DNA of 53,322 nucleotides from Lachnospiraceae bacterium. Lineage in GTDB: Bacteria; Bacillota; Clostridia; Lachnospirales; Lachnospiraceae. The position numbers and the translations under genes are program-made. The stretch spans positions 1 through 53,322 of the forward strand of contig JAUNGG010000026.1 in the NCBI GenBank assembly GCA_030524635.1, written 5' to 3'. A model generated the notes under the pieces. The model was not told the origin of the DNA, searched no databases, and saw only the letters and a list, made by a program, of their open reading frames with translations. Positions 8,156-17,185 of the stretch are shown in pieces; positions within the stretch are counted from its first letter, which is position 1; every line of letters begins with the position of its first letter.

Positions 8156-8820
8156 CACACTCCAAGATCCACTCTCGCCCGCTCCAGCCGTTCCTGAAAC
8201 TGCCCGTAAAAATCCTGTTCTCCATCAAAGGGCGTCATATAAAACTGCCGCAGCACATACATGCAGCTCCCCTTGCGCATCCCTTCATCTCCATCCCTGG
8301 AAACCATCTCATCCAGATCCTCCAGAAAATAATGCCAGTCATTAATAAACTTCTCATACGCCTTACTATCCGGCGTATCGATCCACTTTTTCACCTTCAC
8401 CTTGGCCCTGTTTTCCTTCCTGCACTCATGAACCTGCAGAAAATACTGAAAAGACCGGTCCTCATAATACCTTCCCAGCGGAAACAGCCTGCAGATCCCA
8501 GGCCGGAACCCATGAATCCCACATCTCCCCTGCTCATTTAAAAAGGTACACCTTTCATCCGCTCCAGCCAGCTTAAGATTGGGCAGAATCAAACCATCCA
8601 CCACATGCAGCTCAATATGCCTCTCCATCAGCTGTTCAAATCCCAATCCCAGATTCACCGCCAGCCGGTGCACATCCAGCGGATCCAGCACAATGGACTC
8701 TCCCATCCCCTGGCAGCACGCAGAGCACCCCTTACAATCCCCGCAATCCGCCTTCACCATATCATTCAAGCCATACAGCCTTCCATCCGAAATCTCCTCG
8801 AAACGAACCTTCCGCCTCAT
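8155..8820 (-). CDS. YkgJ-family cysteine cluster protein
   Basis: This 221-residue cytoplasmic protein has the N-terminal cysteine signature CGDCKGCSACC (residues ~26-36), followed by further cysteines in RCTFLNEQGRCGIHGFRPG, ICRLFP and HECRK. This is the pattern of the YkgJ/UPF0153 family, thought to chelate zinc or iron-sulfur clusters; no enzymatic role is established. The gene is isolated: it is convergent with the kinase gene, and a structured repeat lies upstream. No partner can be inferred. Confidence 0.8.
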   Translation of the reverse strand: MRRKVRFEEISDGRLYGLNDMVKADCGDCKGCSACCQGMGESIVLDPLDVHRLAVNLGLGFEQLMERHIELHVVDGLILPNLKLAGADERCTFLNEQGRCGIHGFRPGICRLFPLGRYYEDRSFQYFLQVHECRKENRAKVKVKKWIDTPDSKAYEKFINDWHYFLEDLDEMVSRDGDEGMRKGSCMYVLRQFYMTPFDGEQDFYGQFQERLERARVDLGV

Positions 8821-8990
8821 ATGTAATCCGCCCTTCCTGATCGTACTTTCCTTTTCACCCTATGATACCAGATTCCTCCCGCTTTTCAACCCCATTTTTC
8901 ATCCTAACGCAGCTCCCCTTCAAAAGAGAACCCCTCCTGCCTTGCAAGCAATGCTACCACAAAATATCTCTAATAACATCTCTACATTCT

Positions 8991-9157
8991 GCCAACAAAG
9001 CAGCATCGGAGGGGAAGCCTCCCTGTGAATGCCTTTTCAGCCCGCCGGTACTTAGGCGCGGTCTTTCACGCGCCTTATGTACCGCTGCGCGCTGAACAGA
9101 GCGAGAGCGCGCTGAACAGGGAGGCTTCCCCTCCGATGTGGACCTCCGCCAACAAAG
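8991..9157. repeat. Structured intergenic repeat element, long form
   Basis: The element is bounded by direct repeats GCCAACAAAG (8991-9000 and 9148-9157). Inside is a perfect 22-bp inverted repeat (9004-9025 with 9117-9138), an imperfect inner stem around CGGTAC and GGCGCG (9046-9084), and a 13-bp direct repeat GCGCGCTGAACAG at 9087-9099 and 9107-9119 (period 20). A short form with the same outer sequences is at 35133-35182. It resembles a non-autonomous, palindrome-rich dispersed repeat and encodes no protein. Confidence 0.7.
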
Positions 9158-9174
9158 GAAATCGCCAGCCATGC

Positions 9175-9207
9175 AAAAAGACCCACCAGAATCCCTTCTG
9201 GTGAGCC
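9175..9207 (-). terminator. Terminator of the fructan ABC operon
   Basis: Read on the minus strand, GGCTCACCAGAA pairs with TTCTGGTGGGTC around a 4-nt loop and is followed by five T. It lies 63 bp past the last permease gene. Confidence 0.85.
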
Positions 9208-9269
9208 TTTCGCATATTATATTCTTTTGGAGTTTGGTAACTGCTCAATATTGCCGCGGTTGCAGAAGA

Positions 9270-10112
9270 TCAACCCTTAATACCTGTAGATGCAATACCT
9301 GCCACATAATACTTCTGCAGGAACACAAACATAATCAGCATGGGAATCGCTGAAATGGTCAGAGATGCCATGATCGCGCCATAATGGATCGGCTTGGATC
9401 CAAAGAAGGTCTGGATCGCCAGCTGAATGGTCCGCATCTCCTCGCCGGTTACTGCAAGCATTGGCCACATAAAGTCATTCCAATGTGCCACAAAATCCAG
9501 GATAAAGATGGTAGCATAAACTGTACCGGAGATCGGCATTACAATGGTAAAGAAGGTCTTCACTGGACCGCATCCGTCTATTGCTGCCGCCTCAAGGAGG
9601 TCATTGGGTATGTCGATAAAGAACTGGCGGAACATATAGACGGAGAAGCATTTGCCTACAAAGGGTACGATCAGGCCGGCCCAGGTGTTAACCCATCCCA
9701 GGTTAGCAACTTCGATATACAGCGGCAGCATGATCGCTTCCATTGGAAGTACCATCAGGCTGATGATAACGGTCAGCAGAAGCTCCTTTCCAGGAAAATC
9801 AAACTTAGCCAGTGCATATCCGCAAAGAGAGTTAATAATCATATCAAATGCAACGATCACAAATACATAGAGTAAGCTGTTGATAATGTACTTAAACATG
9901 TTGACTCTGGTAAACACTTCGATATAGTTTGCCAGAGATGCGGAAGTGGGCCAGAAGGTCTTCAGTGAGCTCATGTCAGAGAAGATCTGTGCCTCCGGCT
10001 TTAAGGAAGCTGCGATCATCCACAGCAGCGGAGAAACGAAGATTAAGGCAATGATCACATTTCCGCCGTAAAACAGTACATTGTACAGCAGGTCTTTATT
10101 CTTTTTTCCCAT
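9270..10112 (-). CDS. Carbohydrate ABC transporter permease, MalG type
   Basis: This 280-residue inner-membrane protein has six predicted helices. The cytoplasmic EAA loop EAAAIDGCGPVKTFF, which contacts the ATPase, lies near residue 190, and the C-terminus YYVAGIASTGIKG is typical of MalG-like permeases. It is the last gene of the operon, 12 bp after the partner permease. No ATP-binding subunit is encoded nearby, so the transporter must borrow an MsmK-type shared ATPase encoded elsewhere, which is common in Firmicutes. Confidence 0.92.
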   Translation of the reverse strand: MGKKNKDLLYNVLFYGGNVIIALIFVSPLLWMIAASLKPEAQIFSDMSSLKTFWPTSASLANYIEVFTRVNMFKYIINSLLYVFVIVAFDMIINSLCGYALAKFDFPGKELLLTVIISLMVLPMEAIMLPLYIEVANLGWVNTWAGLIVPFVGKCFSVYMFRQFFIDIPNDLLEAAAIDGCGPVKTFFTIVMPISGTVYATIFILDFVAHWNDFMWPMLAVTGEEMRTIQLAIQTFFGSKPIHYGAIMASLTISAIPMLIMFVFLQKYYVAGIASTGIKG

Positions 10113-10124
10113 TTTCGTCCCCTC

Positions 10125-11012
10125 CTAATCTGCCTTGATCACGCGCTTTAACATCAGCGACATGGTGATAACAATGATAAAGAATACAGTTGCCACGCTG
10201 CAGGCATAGCCGAAGTTACGGCTCTGGAAGCCCTGCTCGTAGATGTAGTAAACCAGTGTTCTGGTAGAGTTCTGCGGTCCGCCCTGGGTCATAACGTACG
10301 GCTGGGTGAACAGCTTCATAGCCTGGATCATGGTGATCATAACTACATACTTGATCACGTTTTTCAATCCCGGAATGGTGATATAGCGGAACTGCTGGAA
10401 CTTATTGGCGCCGTCAATGGATGCAGCCTCGTACTGATCCCCTGGAATTCCCTGAAGTCCGGCAAGGAAGATCATCATCTGGTATCCGGCTGCCTGCCAT
10501 GCAGACATGAAGATAATGGAATTCATCGCCGTTTTCGGGTCGGTCAGGAAACCGCAGGCCGGAAATCCCAGCTTGGTCAGGAATGCATTTAACAGACCGG
10601 TGCTTGGATTTGGATTGTACAGCACGCTCCAAAGGATGGCTACTACTACCATGGAAGTAACATTTGGGCTGAAGTAAGCAGCACGGAAGATGGATACGCC
10701 CTTTTTCCTTGGAGAAATCAGCAGAGCCAGCGCTAATGCCAAGGCACATTGGAACGGCACTACAATGATAGTAAAATAAATGGTATTAAACAGTGATTTC
10801 TTAAAATCCTTATCCTGAAACAGCTCTACAAAGTTGTCGATTCCGCAGAAGGTGATGTCGTCAGGTCTCAGAATATTGTAATTGGTAAATGCGTAACGGA
10901 TGGTGGAAATTGCCGGCATGATCAGGAATGCAAACAGCAGGATGACAACCGGCAGGACAAACAGCAGGGCTGCCCGTTTCTCATGATATTTTTTAACGAC
11001 AGCTTTCTTCAT
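10125..11012 (-). CDS. Carbohydrate ABC transporter permease, MalF type
   Basis: This 295-residue membrane protein carries the EAA motif EAASIDGANKFQQFRYI near residue 205 and six predicted helices. I chose the ATG at 11012 because AGGAGG lies 7 bases upstream; the longer in-frame start at 11039 lies upstream of that site. It pairs with the MalG-type permease 12 bp downstream. A 121-bp gap with a stable hairpin separates it from the binding-protein gene upstream, which would let the binding protein be made in excess. Confidence 0.92.
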   Translation of the reverse strand: MKKAVVKKYHEKRAALLFVLPVVILLFAFLIMPAISTIRYAFTNYNILRPDDITFCGIDNFVELFQDKDFKKSLFNTIYFTIIVVPFQCALALALALLISPRKKGVSIFRAAYFSPNVTSMVVVAILWSVLYNPNPSTGLLNAFLTKLGFPACGFLTDPKTAMNSIIFMSAWQAAGYQMMIFLAGLQGIPGDQYEAASIDGANKFQQFRYITIPGLKNVIKYVVMITMIQAMKLFTQPYVMTQGGPQNSTRTLVYYIYEQGFQSRNFGYACSVATVFFIIVITMSLMLKRVIKAD

Positions 11013-11063
11013 GGAGCGCCTCCTCTCGAATGAAAACACACATTGTAACTAGCAGCGAGTTTC

Positions 11064-11118
11064 TGGTCCTGGTTCCGGCTCCGTCAGATTGATCCTGGCC
11101 GGAGCCGGAAATCAGACC
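11064..11118 (-). other. Intercistronic mRNA hairpin downstream of the binding-protein gene
   Basis: TTCCGGCTCCG (11073-11083) pairs perfectly with CGGAGCCGGAA (11100-11110), extended by TGGTC/GACCA outside an internal loop. There is no T-run on the minus strand, so it is more likely a 3' stabiliser of the binding-protein message than a terminator. Confidence 0.6.
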
Positions 11119-11133
11119 ATTTATCTGTGCTTC

Positions 11134-12441
11134 TTACTTCGCGTAGTTCTTCTGGTAATTGGAATCGGTCTCCTCTGCTAACTGATCTAAGGATTCCTTT
11201 ACGTCTGCTCCAGTGAAGATGTTCATCATAGCCTCAGAGAAGCCAGGGGATAATACGGTATAGCCAGGAGTTCTTGGTCTTGGATGACCGGTATTTAAGG
11301 ACTGCTCTTTGAATAAGGAACGTGGATAATCATTGTACTCAGTTAAGGTATCATAGCTGGAAGCTCTGGTTGGAAGCTTTGCGATGGCCTGTGCATAGGT
11401 AGTAACATTTTCCTGATTCATTAAGTAAGCAATTACGGTACCGGCTGCTTCTACGTCAGCGTTTCTGGTGATGCAGGCTGCCCAGTCACCAGTTGGGGAG
11501 GTTGGGATTCCGCCGTTGTCTGCCACCGGGAAGTAGGTTACGCCCCAGTTTACATCCGGGAACTGAGTTTCCAGAGTTGCAACTTCCCAGGAACCGCCCA
11601 GCATGGTAGCGCACTTTCCATTGTGGAACTCCTGCTGAATGGGCTCTACATTCGCATAGCCCTTCTGGATCAAGCCGTTTAAGAAATTGGCTGCCTCGAT
11701 ACCCTTTTCGCTGTTTACATATCCTTCTGCGGTAGAACCATCCTCACTTACAAAGTCTGTGCCGTTAGAGATCCAGAACTGCTCCAGAACGTAAGGAAGG
11801 CCCTCGCCCTTATCCATAATGATGTTGGTTCCTACTACATCGCTGGTGGTCAGCTTTGCTGCGATCTCCTCAAACTCGGACCAGGTCAGCGCATCCTCCA
11901 GTTTATCTGGCATGGTGATGCCTGCTGCATCTGTCATATCCTTATTATAGAACAGTGCCACAGAGGACTCGGTTGCGCCCAGCGCGTACAGCTTTCCGTC
12001 ATAAGTTCCCTGAACCTTGATGGAATCTACGAAGTCATTTAAATCTTCCTCGGTGAAGTAGTCATCAATGGGGACGATGATGCCGTCTGCTGCATAGTTG
12101 GAGATGTTGGGGCCGTCTACATAAAGAATGTCCGGAAGGTCATTGGAGGTCACGGCTGCATTGATCTTATCCTCATATGCGTAAGAATCTGCTCTTACGA
12201 TGGCCTCTCTCTTTAACTCGATCTCGCCCTTGTGTGCTTCGTTAAATGCATTGATCTTCTCGACCCACCACTCCTCGATGGCCGGCTCATCGGTGGGGCT
12301 CCAGATGGTAACCACCTTTGCGCCATCGCTGGTAGTCTGGCCGCTGCCGGAAGAAGACTTGGAACCGTCGCCGCAGCCTACCAATGCTGTTGCTGCCAGA
12401 GATGCCGCCAATACTACACTTAATGTACTCTTTCTCATCAT
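11134..12441 (-). CDS. Extracellular solute-binding lipoprotein of the fructan ABC transporter
   Basis: This 435-residue protein begins MMRKSTLSVVLAAS and has a lipoprotein signal with lipobox LVGC and a Gly/Ser-rich linker, so it is anchored outside the membrane. The body is a type 1 (MalE-like) sugar-binding protein. The start at 12441 is set by GGAGG five bases upstream; the longer frame lacks a signal peptide at its front. It lies 63 bp after the GH32 gene and before the two permeases, so it probably binds fructo-oligosaccharides or sucrose-like sugars (inference from GH32). Confidence 0.9.
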   Translation of the reverse strand: MMRKSTLSVVLAASLAATALVGCGDGSKSSSGSGQTTSDGAKVVTIWSPTDEPAIEEWWVEKINAFNEAHKGEIELKREAIVRADSYAYEDKINAAVTSNDLPDILYVDGPNISNYAADGIIVPIDDYFTEEDLNDFVDSIKVQGTYDGKLYALGATESSVALFYNKDMTDAAGITMPDKLEDALTWSEFEEIAAKLTTSDVVGTNIIMDKGEGLPYVLEQFWISNGTDFVSEDGSTAEGYVNSEKGIEAANFLNGLIQKGYANVEPIQQEFHNGKCATMLGGSWEVATLETQFPDVNWGVTYFPVADNGGIPTSPTGDWAACITRNADVEAAGTVIAYLMNQENVTTYAQAIAKLPTRASSYDTLTEYNDYPRSLFKEQSLNTGHPRPRTPGYTVLSPGFSEAMMNIFTGADVKESLDQLAEETDSNYQKNYAK

Positions 12442-12504
12442 AATATCCTCCATTCTTTGTGCTGCCGCACAATATTGATACACTTCATCACTTTTGATTC
12501 TTTT

Positions 12505-14160
12505 TTATCTCCAGATGGACTCAACTTCCCGCACTTCCAGTTCAATCAGATCTCCATCTGCAAATTCTGCTTCCAGACAGCCGTCCATGCCGTTTTGATA
12601 GAACAGCTTGGTTCCGGCGCCTTCTCCCCTGTTTAAAAAGATCTCCGCCATTCTCCGGTCCATAAAGATCTCAATCTCTCTCACTGCCTTCACATCGGAA
12701 GGGAACTGAACCTGACGGATCTCCTCTTTCGTTGATACAATACTGGTAATTCCGTCCCTTCTTACCAGAGACAGGCTGTCCTCGCCGTCCTTAGCCAGCA
12801 GAATGCGGAAATCTCCATCTCCTGCCAGAAGCACCTTACTGTAAAAGCAGTTTCCCGGTATCCTGGTATAAGGAATTTTCCCTGTGTTCTCTGCCCAGAA
12901 GATCTGCTCTCCCAAAAGCTGATAACACTCCTCCACCGGCTTCATGAAAAGCCGGCCCTTTTGAATGGAAAGCTCTCTTGGAAGGGCAAAGCTTCCGTTG
13001 GCGCCGTTTTTCCGGTTCCAGTGCTCCTCGTACTGATCGGAAACCCAGCCGATTGCAATCCTTCTGCCCTGGTGCTCAAAGGTCTGCGCTGCGTAGAAAT
13101 TGCTGCCGAAATCCATCCACTGCTGTGCGCTTACCTGAAGCTTCTTTTCTTTAAAATCTCCTATGTAGCACCGGGTCATCTGACAGCGGCTGGCTTCATC
13201 CCGATAACACATCCAGGCGCCGATGGCAGCGAATTTCCCATCTAATGGGAAAAAGTCCGGGCATTCAAAGGTGCGGATCCCAGGATGATGCTCTTCTAAC
13301 AAAGGACCCTGATACTGCCAGGAGCCATCCTCCTGCTTTTCATAGAGCAGGATCGCCGGAATCCCATCCAGGCAGCCGCCTAAAACCAGATACCAGGTTC
13401 CATCCACTTCGATCGCTTTCGGATCACGGAAATCAAAGGATGCCCCTTCCGGCTTTTCCCGGATCAGATCGGTCTCATTGGTGATATGGATCCCATCTGC
13501 ACAGAACGCTTCCGTCTGCCATTCCAATGTGTCGCTGCAGTCCTCCTGAGGGCCGTCATGGCGGGTCAGATACAGATGGATCTGATCCTCCTCTGCCACT
13601 GCACTTCCAGAAAAGGCTCCTCCCTTTCTCAGCGGGTCTCTCCAGAGAACCGGCTGGGGCTCCAGAGCGTAAGGCATATGGGTCCAGTGAACCAGGTCCT
13701 TGCTGACTGCGTGTCCCCAATACATATCGTTCCATATCTGCCCGAATGGATTGGCCTGGAAGAACAGGTGATAGTAACCTTTATACCAGCACAGTCCATT
13801 TGGATCATTAATCCAGTTGATAAAGGGACCGAAATGATACTGCTCCCTCCAGGGAGTGTCATACCAGTCTGCCAGATTCAGCCTCTGTCCGGTTTCCGGA
13901 TGCAGGAACTGGATTCCTCGTTCCAGAAGATCCTCACACTCGGTCAAATACATCTGCTGGATCTGTACCCCTCTGCTTTCCAGACGATAGCCTCCCTCAT
14001 CTGGAAGGGGGAACCGCAGCAAGCGGTAGAGGTCCTCTCCCATGTGTATCTCCTGTCGGTGTCCTTCCGGACCATGCAGACAGAGCCAACCTTCCTCTGC
14101 TCCATCTCTTTGGGCAAATATGTGAATTTCATGGTACTGATCGTTTTGGAATTCACACAT
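12505..14160 (-). CDS. Glycoside hydrolase family 32 (fructan/sucrose hydrolase)
   Basis: This 551-residue protein has a five-bladed propeller domain (residues ~105-410) with all three acidic signatures of GH32: nucleophile D119 in WINDPNG, the transition-state stabiliser in RDPK (245-248), and acid/base E299 in ECPD. It ends in a beta-sandwich domain (~420-551). An additional ~100-residue N-terminal part precedes the catalytic domain. There is no signal peptide, so it acts in the cytoplasm on imported oligosaccharides, releasing fructose. It is the first gene of the operon, under a strong promoter with a LacI-type operator. Sucrose-6-phosphate hydrolase is an alternative, but the ABC context favours fructo-oligosaccharides. 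Confidence 0.9.
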   Translation of the reverse strand: MCEFQNDQYHEIHIFAQRDGAEEGWLCLHGPEGHRQEIHMGEDLYRLLRFPLPDEGGYRLESRGVQIQQMYLTECEDLLERGIQFLHPETGQRLNLADWYDTPWREQYHFGPFINWINDPNGLCWYKGYYHLFFQANPFGQIWNDMYWGHAVSKDLVHWTHMPYALEPQPVLWRDPLRKGGAFSGSAVAEEDQIHLYLTRHDGPQEDCSDTLEWQTEAFCADGIHITNETDLIREKPEGASFDFRDPKAIEVDGTWYLVLGGCLDGIPAILLYEKQEDGSWQYQGPLLEEHHPGIRTFECPDFFPLDGKFAAIGAWMCYRDEASRCQMTRCYIGDFKEKKLQVSAQQWMDFGSNFYAAQTFEHQGRRIAIGWVSDQYEEHWNRKNGANGSFALPRELSIQKGRLFMKPVEECYQLLGEQIFWAENTGKIPYTRIPGNCFYSKVLLAGDGDFRILLAKDGEDSLSLVRRDGITSIVSTKEEIRQVQFPSDVKAVREIEIFMDRRMAEIFLNRGEGAGTKLFYQNGMDGCLEAEFADGDLIELEVREVESIWR

Positions 14161-14231
14161 TTTCTACAAACCTCCTTTCCTTATTTTTCTTTTTTGTTCC
14201 ACCAGCAGTTCGTAATTTACTTTTTTGCTTT

Positions 14232-14247
14232 ATGGAACCCGTTCCAT
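14232..14247. promoter_or_regulatory. LacI-family operator
   Basis: ATGGAACCCGTTCCAT is an inverted repeat of 7-bp arms with a 2-bp centre. It starts 6 bp downstream of the -10 element, covering the expected transcription start, so bound repressor would block initiation. Confidence 0.8.
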
Positions 14248-14253
14248 GTCTAT

Positions 14254-14282
14254 AATATAGTACCATTTGCACAATCTGTCAA
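14254..14282 (-). promoter_or_regulatory. Sigma-A-type promoter of the fructan operon
   Basis: On the minus strand TTGACA (14277-14282) and TATATT (14254-14259) are spaced by 17 bp. It feeds the GH32 gene at 14160. Confidence 0.85.
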
Positions 14283-14294
14283 TATATCTTTTTT

Positions 14295-14352
14295 AAAAAC
14301 GCAAAAATAGTACACAATGCCAGTTTTTAGTTACTGAAATTGTGCACTATTT
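14295..14352 (-). terminator. Terminator of the lacI-type gene
   Basis: AAATAGTACACAAT (14305-14318) pairs with ATTGTGCACTATTT (14339-14352) with one mismatch. A T-rich tract follows on the minus strand. It isolates the regulator transcript from the operon promoter just downstream. Confidence 0.75.
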
Positions 14353-14427
14353 CTATATATTTTCCCAGTATTTTCTTCTTTTCCTCTGATTTCCGTTGTT
14401 TTTCAATGTGGAACACATTGGAACGTT

Positions 14428-15402
14428 TTATACGGTTCCCCCTCTTTGTATGGAAACATCCAGTATTTGTTCCATTTCCACAGCCTTTCCATCCAGCAGA
14501 TCCATCATGGTATCCACGCAGCATCTGGCCAGAGCCGGGATGTCCTGAGTGATGGTCGTCAATTCCGGGGTAAACAGCCTGGTCATATCCACACCGTCGT
14601 AGCCTACAATATGAAGCTCCTCCGGCACCCGGATTCCACGCTGCATTGCGATGTTCAGGCAGTACAGCGCCCCCACATCCGTGGTGAATACACCGTCCAC
14701 GTTCCGGTAAATATCCATATACTGGATCATCAGCCGGCGGTAATAGTCATATTCCATCATGTTCCATGCCATTTCCACTGTCCTGACTGTGATGCCCGCT
14801 TCCTCCATCACCCGGATGAACTCCATATGCCGGTTATTGGATGGCGTCTGCACCCGGAAGGCTCCGCCAAACTGGAGAACATTTTTGCAGCCGGCCTCCA
14901 AAAGCAGCTCTGCCGCCAATCTTCCGCCCTTAGTGTGGTCAGAATGAATCAGCGGAATGGTAGGCCCAAGATCCCGGTCCATGGCCACCACCGGCTTATT
15001 TAAGTTCAGATAGGCGTCATTCCGAAGAGAATGGGCGCCGGTGATGATCCCGTCCATCACATTCTGCTTCAGCATATCAATAAAATCCTGCTCCCGGTTG
15101 CTGATCTCGATGGTGTTGCAGATCATTGCCTTATATCCATTTTTATATAATTCAATTTCCATGTGCTTTAGCAGCTTGCTGAAAAAAGGATTTTCCATAT
15201 CCGGAACCACGATCCCGATAATTCCGGTACGATTCCGGAACAGATTTCTGGCCAGCTCATTCGGCTTATAATCCAGCTCTCTGGCAGCAGCCAGAATCCT
15301 TTCCTTCGTATCCTCTGCTACATATCCGGTTCCATTCAGCGCTCTCGAAACCGTTCCCACTCCTACCCCTGCCCGCTTTGCCACTTCCTTGATACTTGCC
15401 AT
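14428..15402 (-). CDS. LacI-family repressor of the fructan operon
   Basis: This 324-residue protein begins MASIKEVAKRAGVGVGTVS, the canonical LacI helix-turn-helix with hinge helix (residues 1-60, NELARNL), followed by a periplasmic-binding-like ligand domain (~60-324, beginning TGIIGIVVPDMENPFF). The start at 15402 is set by GGAGGG six bases upstream; a 38-residue upstream extension is open but precedes the HTH and is unlikely. It lies directly upstream of the GH32 operon in the same direction, and the operator at 14232 is its probable target. Several TGGAAC/T half-sites near its own promoter suggest autoregulation. Confidence 0.92.
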   Translation of the reverse strand: MASIKEVAKRAGVGVGTVSRALNGTGYVAEDTKERILAAARELDYKPNELARNLFRNRTGIIGIVVPDMENPFFSKLLKHMEIELYKNGYKAMICNTIEISNREQDFIDMLKQNVMDGIITGAHSLRNDAYLNLNKPVVAMDRDLGPTIPLIHSDHTKGGRLAAELLLEAGCKNVLQFGGAFRVQTPSNNRHMEFIRVMEEAGITVRTVEMAWNMMEYDYYRRLMIQYMDIYRNVDGVFTTDVGALYCLNIAMQRGIRVPEELHIVGYDGVDMTRLFTPELTTITQDIPALARCCVDTMMDLLDGKAVEMEQILDVSIQRGGTV

Positions 15403-15466
15403 TTCTGTCCCTCCTGCCTGTGAAGCATGTTTTTGTAATACAGTATTCCATTCCACAGTTGTTCTT

Positions 15467-15495
15467 ATTTTATCAGCCATTTTTCGAAAAGGCAA
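15467..15495 (-). promoter_or_regulatory. Candidate promoter of the lacI-type gene
   Basis: TTGCCT (15490-15495) and TAAAAT (15467-15472) on the minus strand are spaced by 17 bp. TGGAAC/TGGAAT half-sites lie on both sides of it. Confidence 0.55.
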
Positions 15496-15591
15496 GGAAA
15501 TTCCATATCGTTCCACATATTTTTCATATATTTACTGAAAAACATCCTTATAATTCCAGCATGTTCCACAAAAGCAGGTTTGCATTTATAT

Positions 15592-15639
15592 AAAAAGCCC
15601 CGAAGGCTCAAACTTCTTTTTTGACCCTTCGAAGCTTTT
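15592..15639 (-). terminator. Terminator of gltBD
   Basis: On the minus strand a ~18-bp stem (AAGCTTCGAAGG side with CCTTCGGGGCTT side, including a few G-U pairs) has a ~12-nt loop and is followed by five T. It lies 43 bp past the gltD stop. Confidence 0.8.
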
Positions 15640-15682
15640 CAAATCGTTACTCTTCTTCTACTGTTTTGCAAATTGGCTGGCT

Positions 15683-17170
15683 TTATGCCAGATTGGTGTA
15701 TCCCATCAGGCTGAAATCCACTGCCTTCGCCACCTCGCGGCCCTCCCGAATGGCCCATACCACCAGCGACTGGCCTCTGTGCATATCTCCAGTTACAAAT
15801 ACTCTATCGATATTGGTCTGGTAGCTTCCGGCCTCGGTTGCAACATTGGTCCTTCCATTCAGCTCCACGCCAAATGCATCCGCCACATACTGCTGTGCTC
15901 CCAAAAAGCCTGCTGCAATCAGCACCAGATCCGCCGGGATCTCCTTCTCGCTGCCTTCCACCTGCTTCATCACGTTCCGCCCGGTCTCCGGATCCTTCTC
16001 AAATGCAAGCCGGACGGTAATGATCTTGCACACCTTTCCTTCTGCATCCTTTACAAATTCCTTCACCGTAGTCTGGTACACTCTCGGGTCTCTCCCGAAC
16101 ACGGCGATGGACTCCTCCTGGCCGTAATCGGTCTTGCAGACTCTGGGCCACTCTGGCCAGGTATTGTCCTCAGTCCGCTTATCCGGAAGCTTTGGCATCA
16201 TCTCAAGCTGGGTCACAGACGCACAGCCCTGACGAATGGAGGTGCCCACACAGTCATTTCCGGTATCGCCGCCGCCGATCACAACCACATGCTTATCCTT
16301 TGCAGAGATGTAATTGCCGTCTTCCAGGTTGGAATCCAGCAGGCTCTTGGTGGTAGCCTTTAAGTAATCCACTGCAAAATAGATTCCCAAAGCATCTCTG
16401 CCAGGCGCATTGATATCTCTTGGATTGGAGGCGCCGCAGGCCAGGATCACCCGGTCAAACTCCCGCAGGATCTTATTTACCTTGTAATTCTTGCCCACAT
16501 CTGCATTGGTCACAAAGGACACGCCTTCCTCCTTCATCACACTGATTTTCCGGTCGATCACCCATTTTTCCAGTTTCATGTTGGGGATACCGTACATCAG
16601 AAGGCCGCCTGGCCGGTCACTGCGCTCAAACACCGTTACGCTGTGGCCTCTCTTGTTTAACTGGTCTGCCGCAGCCAGGCCGGAGGGACCAGAACCGATC
16701 ACTGCCACCTTCTTCCCGGTGCGCAGCTTGGGAGGCTTTGCAGCCGCAGTCCCTTCTGCATATGCCTTTTCAATGATGGCGTACTCATTTTCCTTGATGG
16801 TGACCGGATCGCCGTTTAAGCCGCAGGTGCAGGCCGCCTCACAGGGAGCCGGACACACCCGGGAAGTAAACTCCGGAAAGCTGTTGGTCTTCTTTAACCG
16901 GTTAAATGCCTGCTGCCAGTTTCCGGTGTAAACCAGGTCGTTCCACTCCGGGATCAGGTTGTTTAAGGGGCAGCCGGAGGTCATGCCCTTGATCATCATG
17001 CCCGACTGGCAGAAGGGAACGCCGCAGTCCATGCAGCGGGCTCCCTGCTTCCTCCGTTCCTTCTCACAAAGAGGAAGATGGAATTCATTATAATTCTTAA
17101 TACGGGTCTTCGGCGCAACTGCAGCGCTGTTTTCCCGTTCATACTCTAAAAATCCTGTTGCCTTACCCAT
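15683..17170 (-). CDS. gltD: Glutamate synthase small subunit
   Basis: This 495-residue flavoprotein takes electrons from NAD(P)H and passes them to GltB for glutamate formation. The N-terminal ferredoxin-like region has the cysteine sets CMDCGVPFC and CPAPCEAACTCG for two 4Fe-4S clusters. An FAD-binding site VIGSGPSGLAAADQL lies near residue 150, and a second nucleotide fold VVIGGGDTGNDCVG near residue 295 binds NAD(P)H. It is normal in length for the family. The start follows GGAGG. It lies 15 bp after gltB in the same transcript and is cytoplasmic. Confidence 0.95.
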   Translation of the reverse strand: MGKATGFLEYERENSAAVAPKTRIKNYNEFHLPLCEKERRKQGARCMDCGVPFCQSGMMIKGMTSGCPLNNLIPEWNDLVYTGNWQQAFNRLKKTNSFPEFTSRVCPAPCEAACTCGLNGDPVTIKENEYAIIEKAYAEGTAAAKPPKLRTGKKVAVIGSGPSGLAAADQLNKRGHSVTVFERSDRPGGLLMYGIPNMKLEKWVIDRKISVMKEEGVSFVTNADVGKNYKVNKILREFDRVILACGASNPRDINAPGRDALGIYFAVDYLKATTKSLLDSNLEDGNYISAKDKHVVVIGGGDTGNDCVGTSIRQGCASVTQLEMMPKLPDKRTEDNTWPEWPRVCKTDYGQEESIAVFGRDPRVYQTTVKEFVKDAEGKVCKIITVRLAFEKDPETGRNVMKQVEGSEKEIPADLVLIAAGFLGAQQYVADAFGVELNGRTNVATEAGSYQTNIDRVFVTGDMHRGQSLVVWAIREGREVAKAVDFSLMGYTNLA

Positions 17171-17185
17171 TTTTCGTCCTCCTTC

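Larger units (their letters stand above)
8821..9269. other. 449-bp gap with repeat element and operon terminator
   Basis: No credible gene lies here. The gap holds AT-rich sequence upstream of the YkgJ-like gene, the highly structured repeat at 8991-9157, and the terminator of the fructan operon at 9175-9207. Several small open frames run through the repeat but are byproducts of its inverted arms. Confidence 0.7.
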
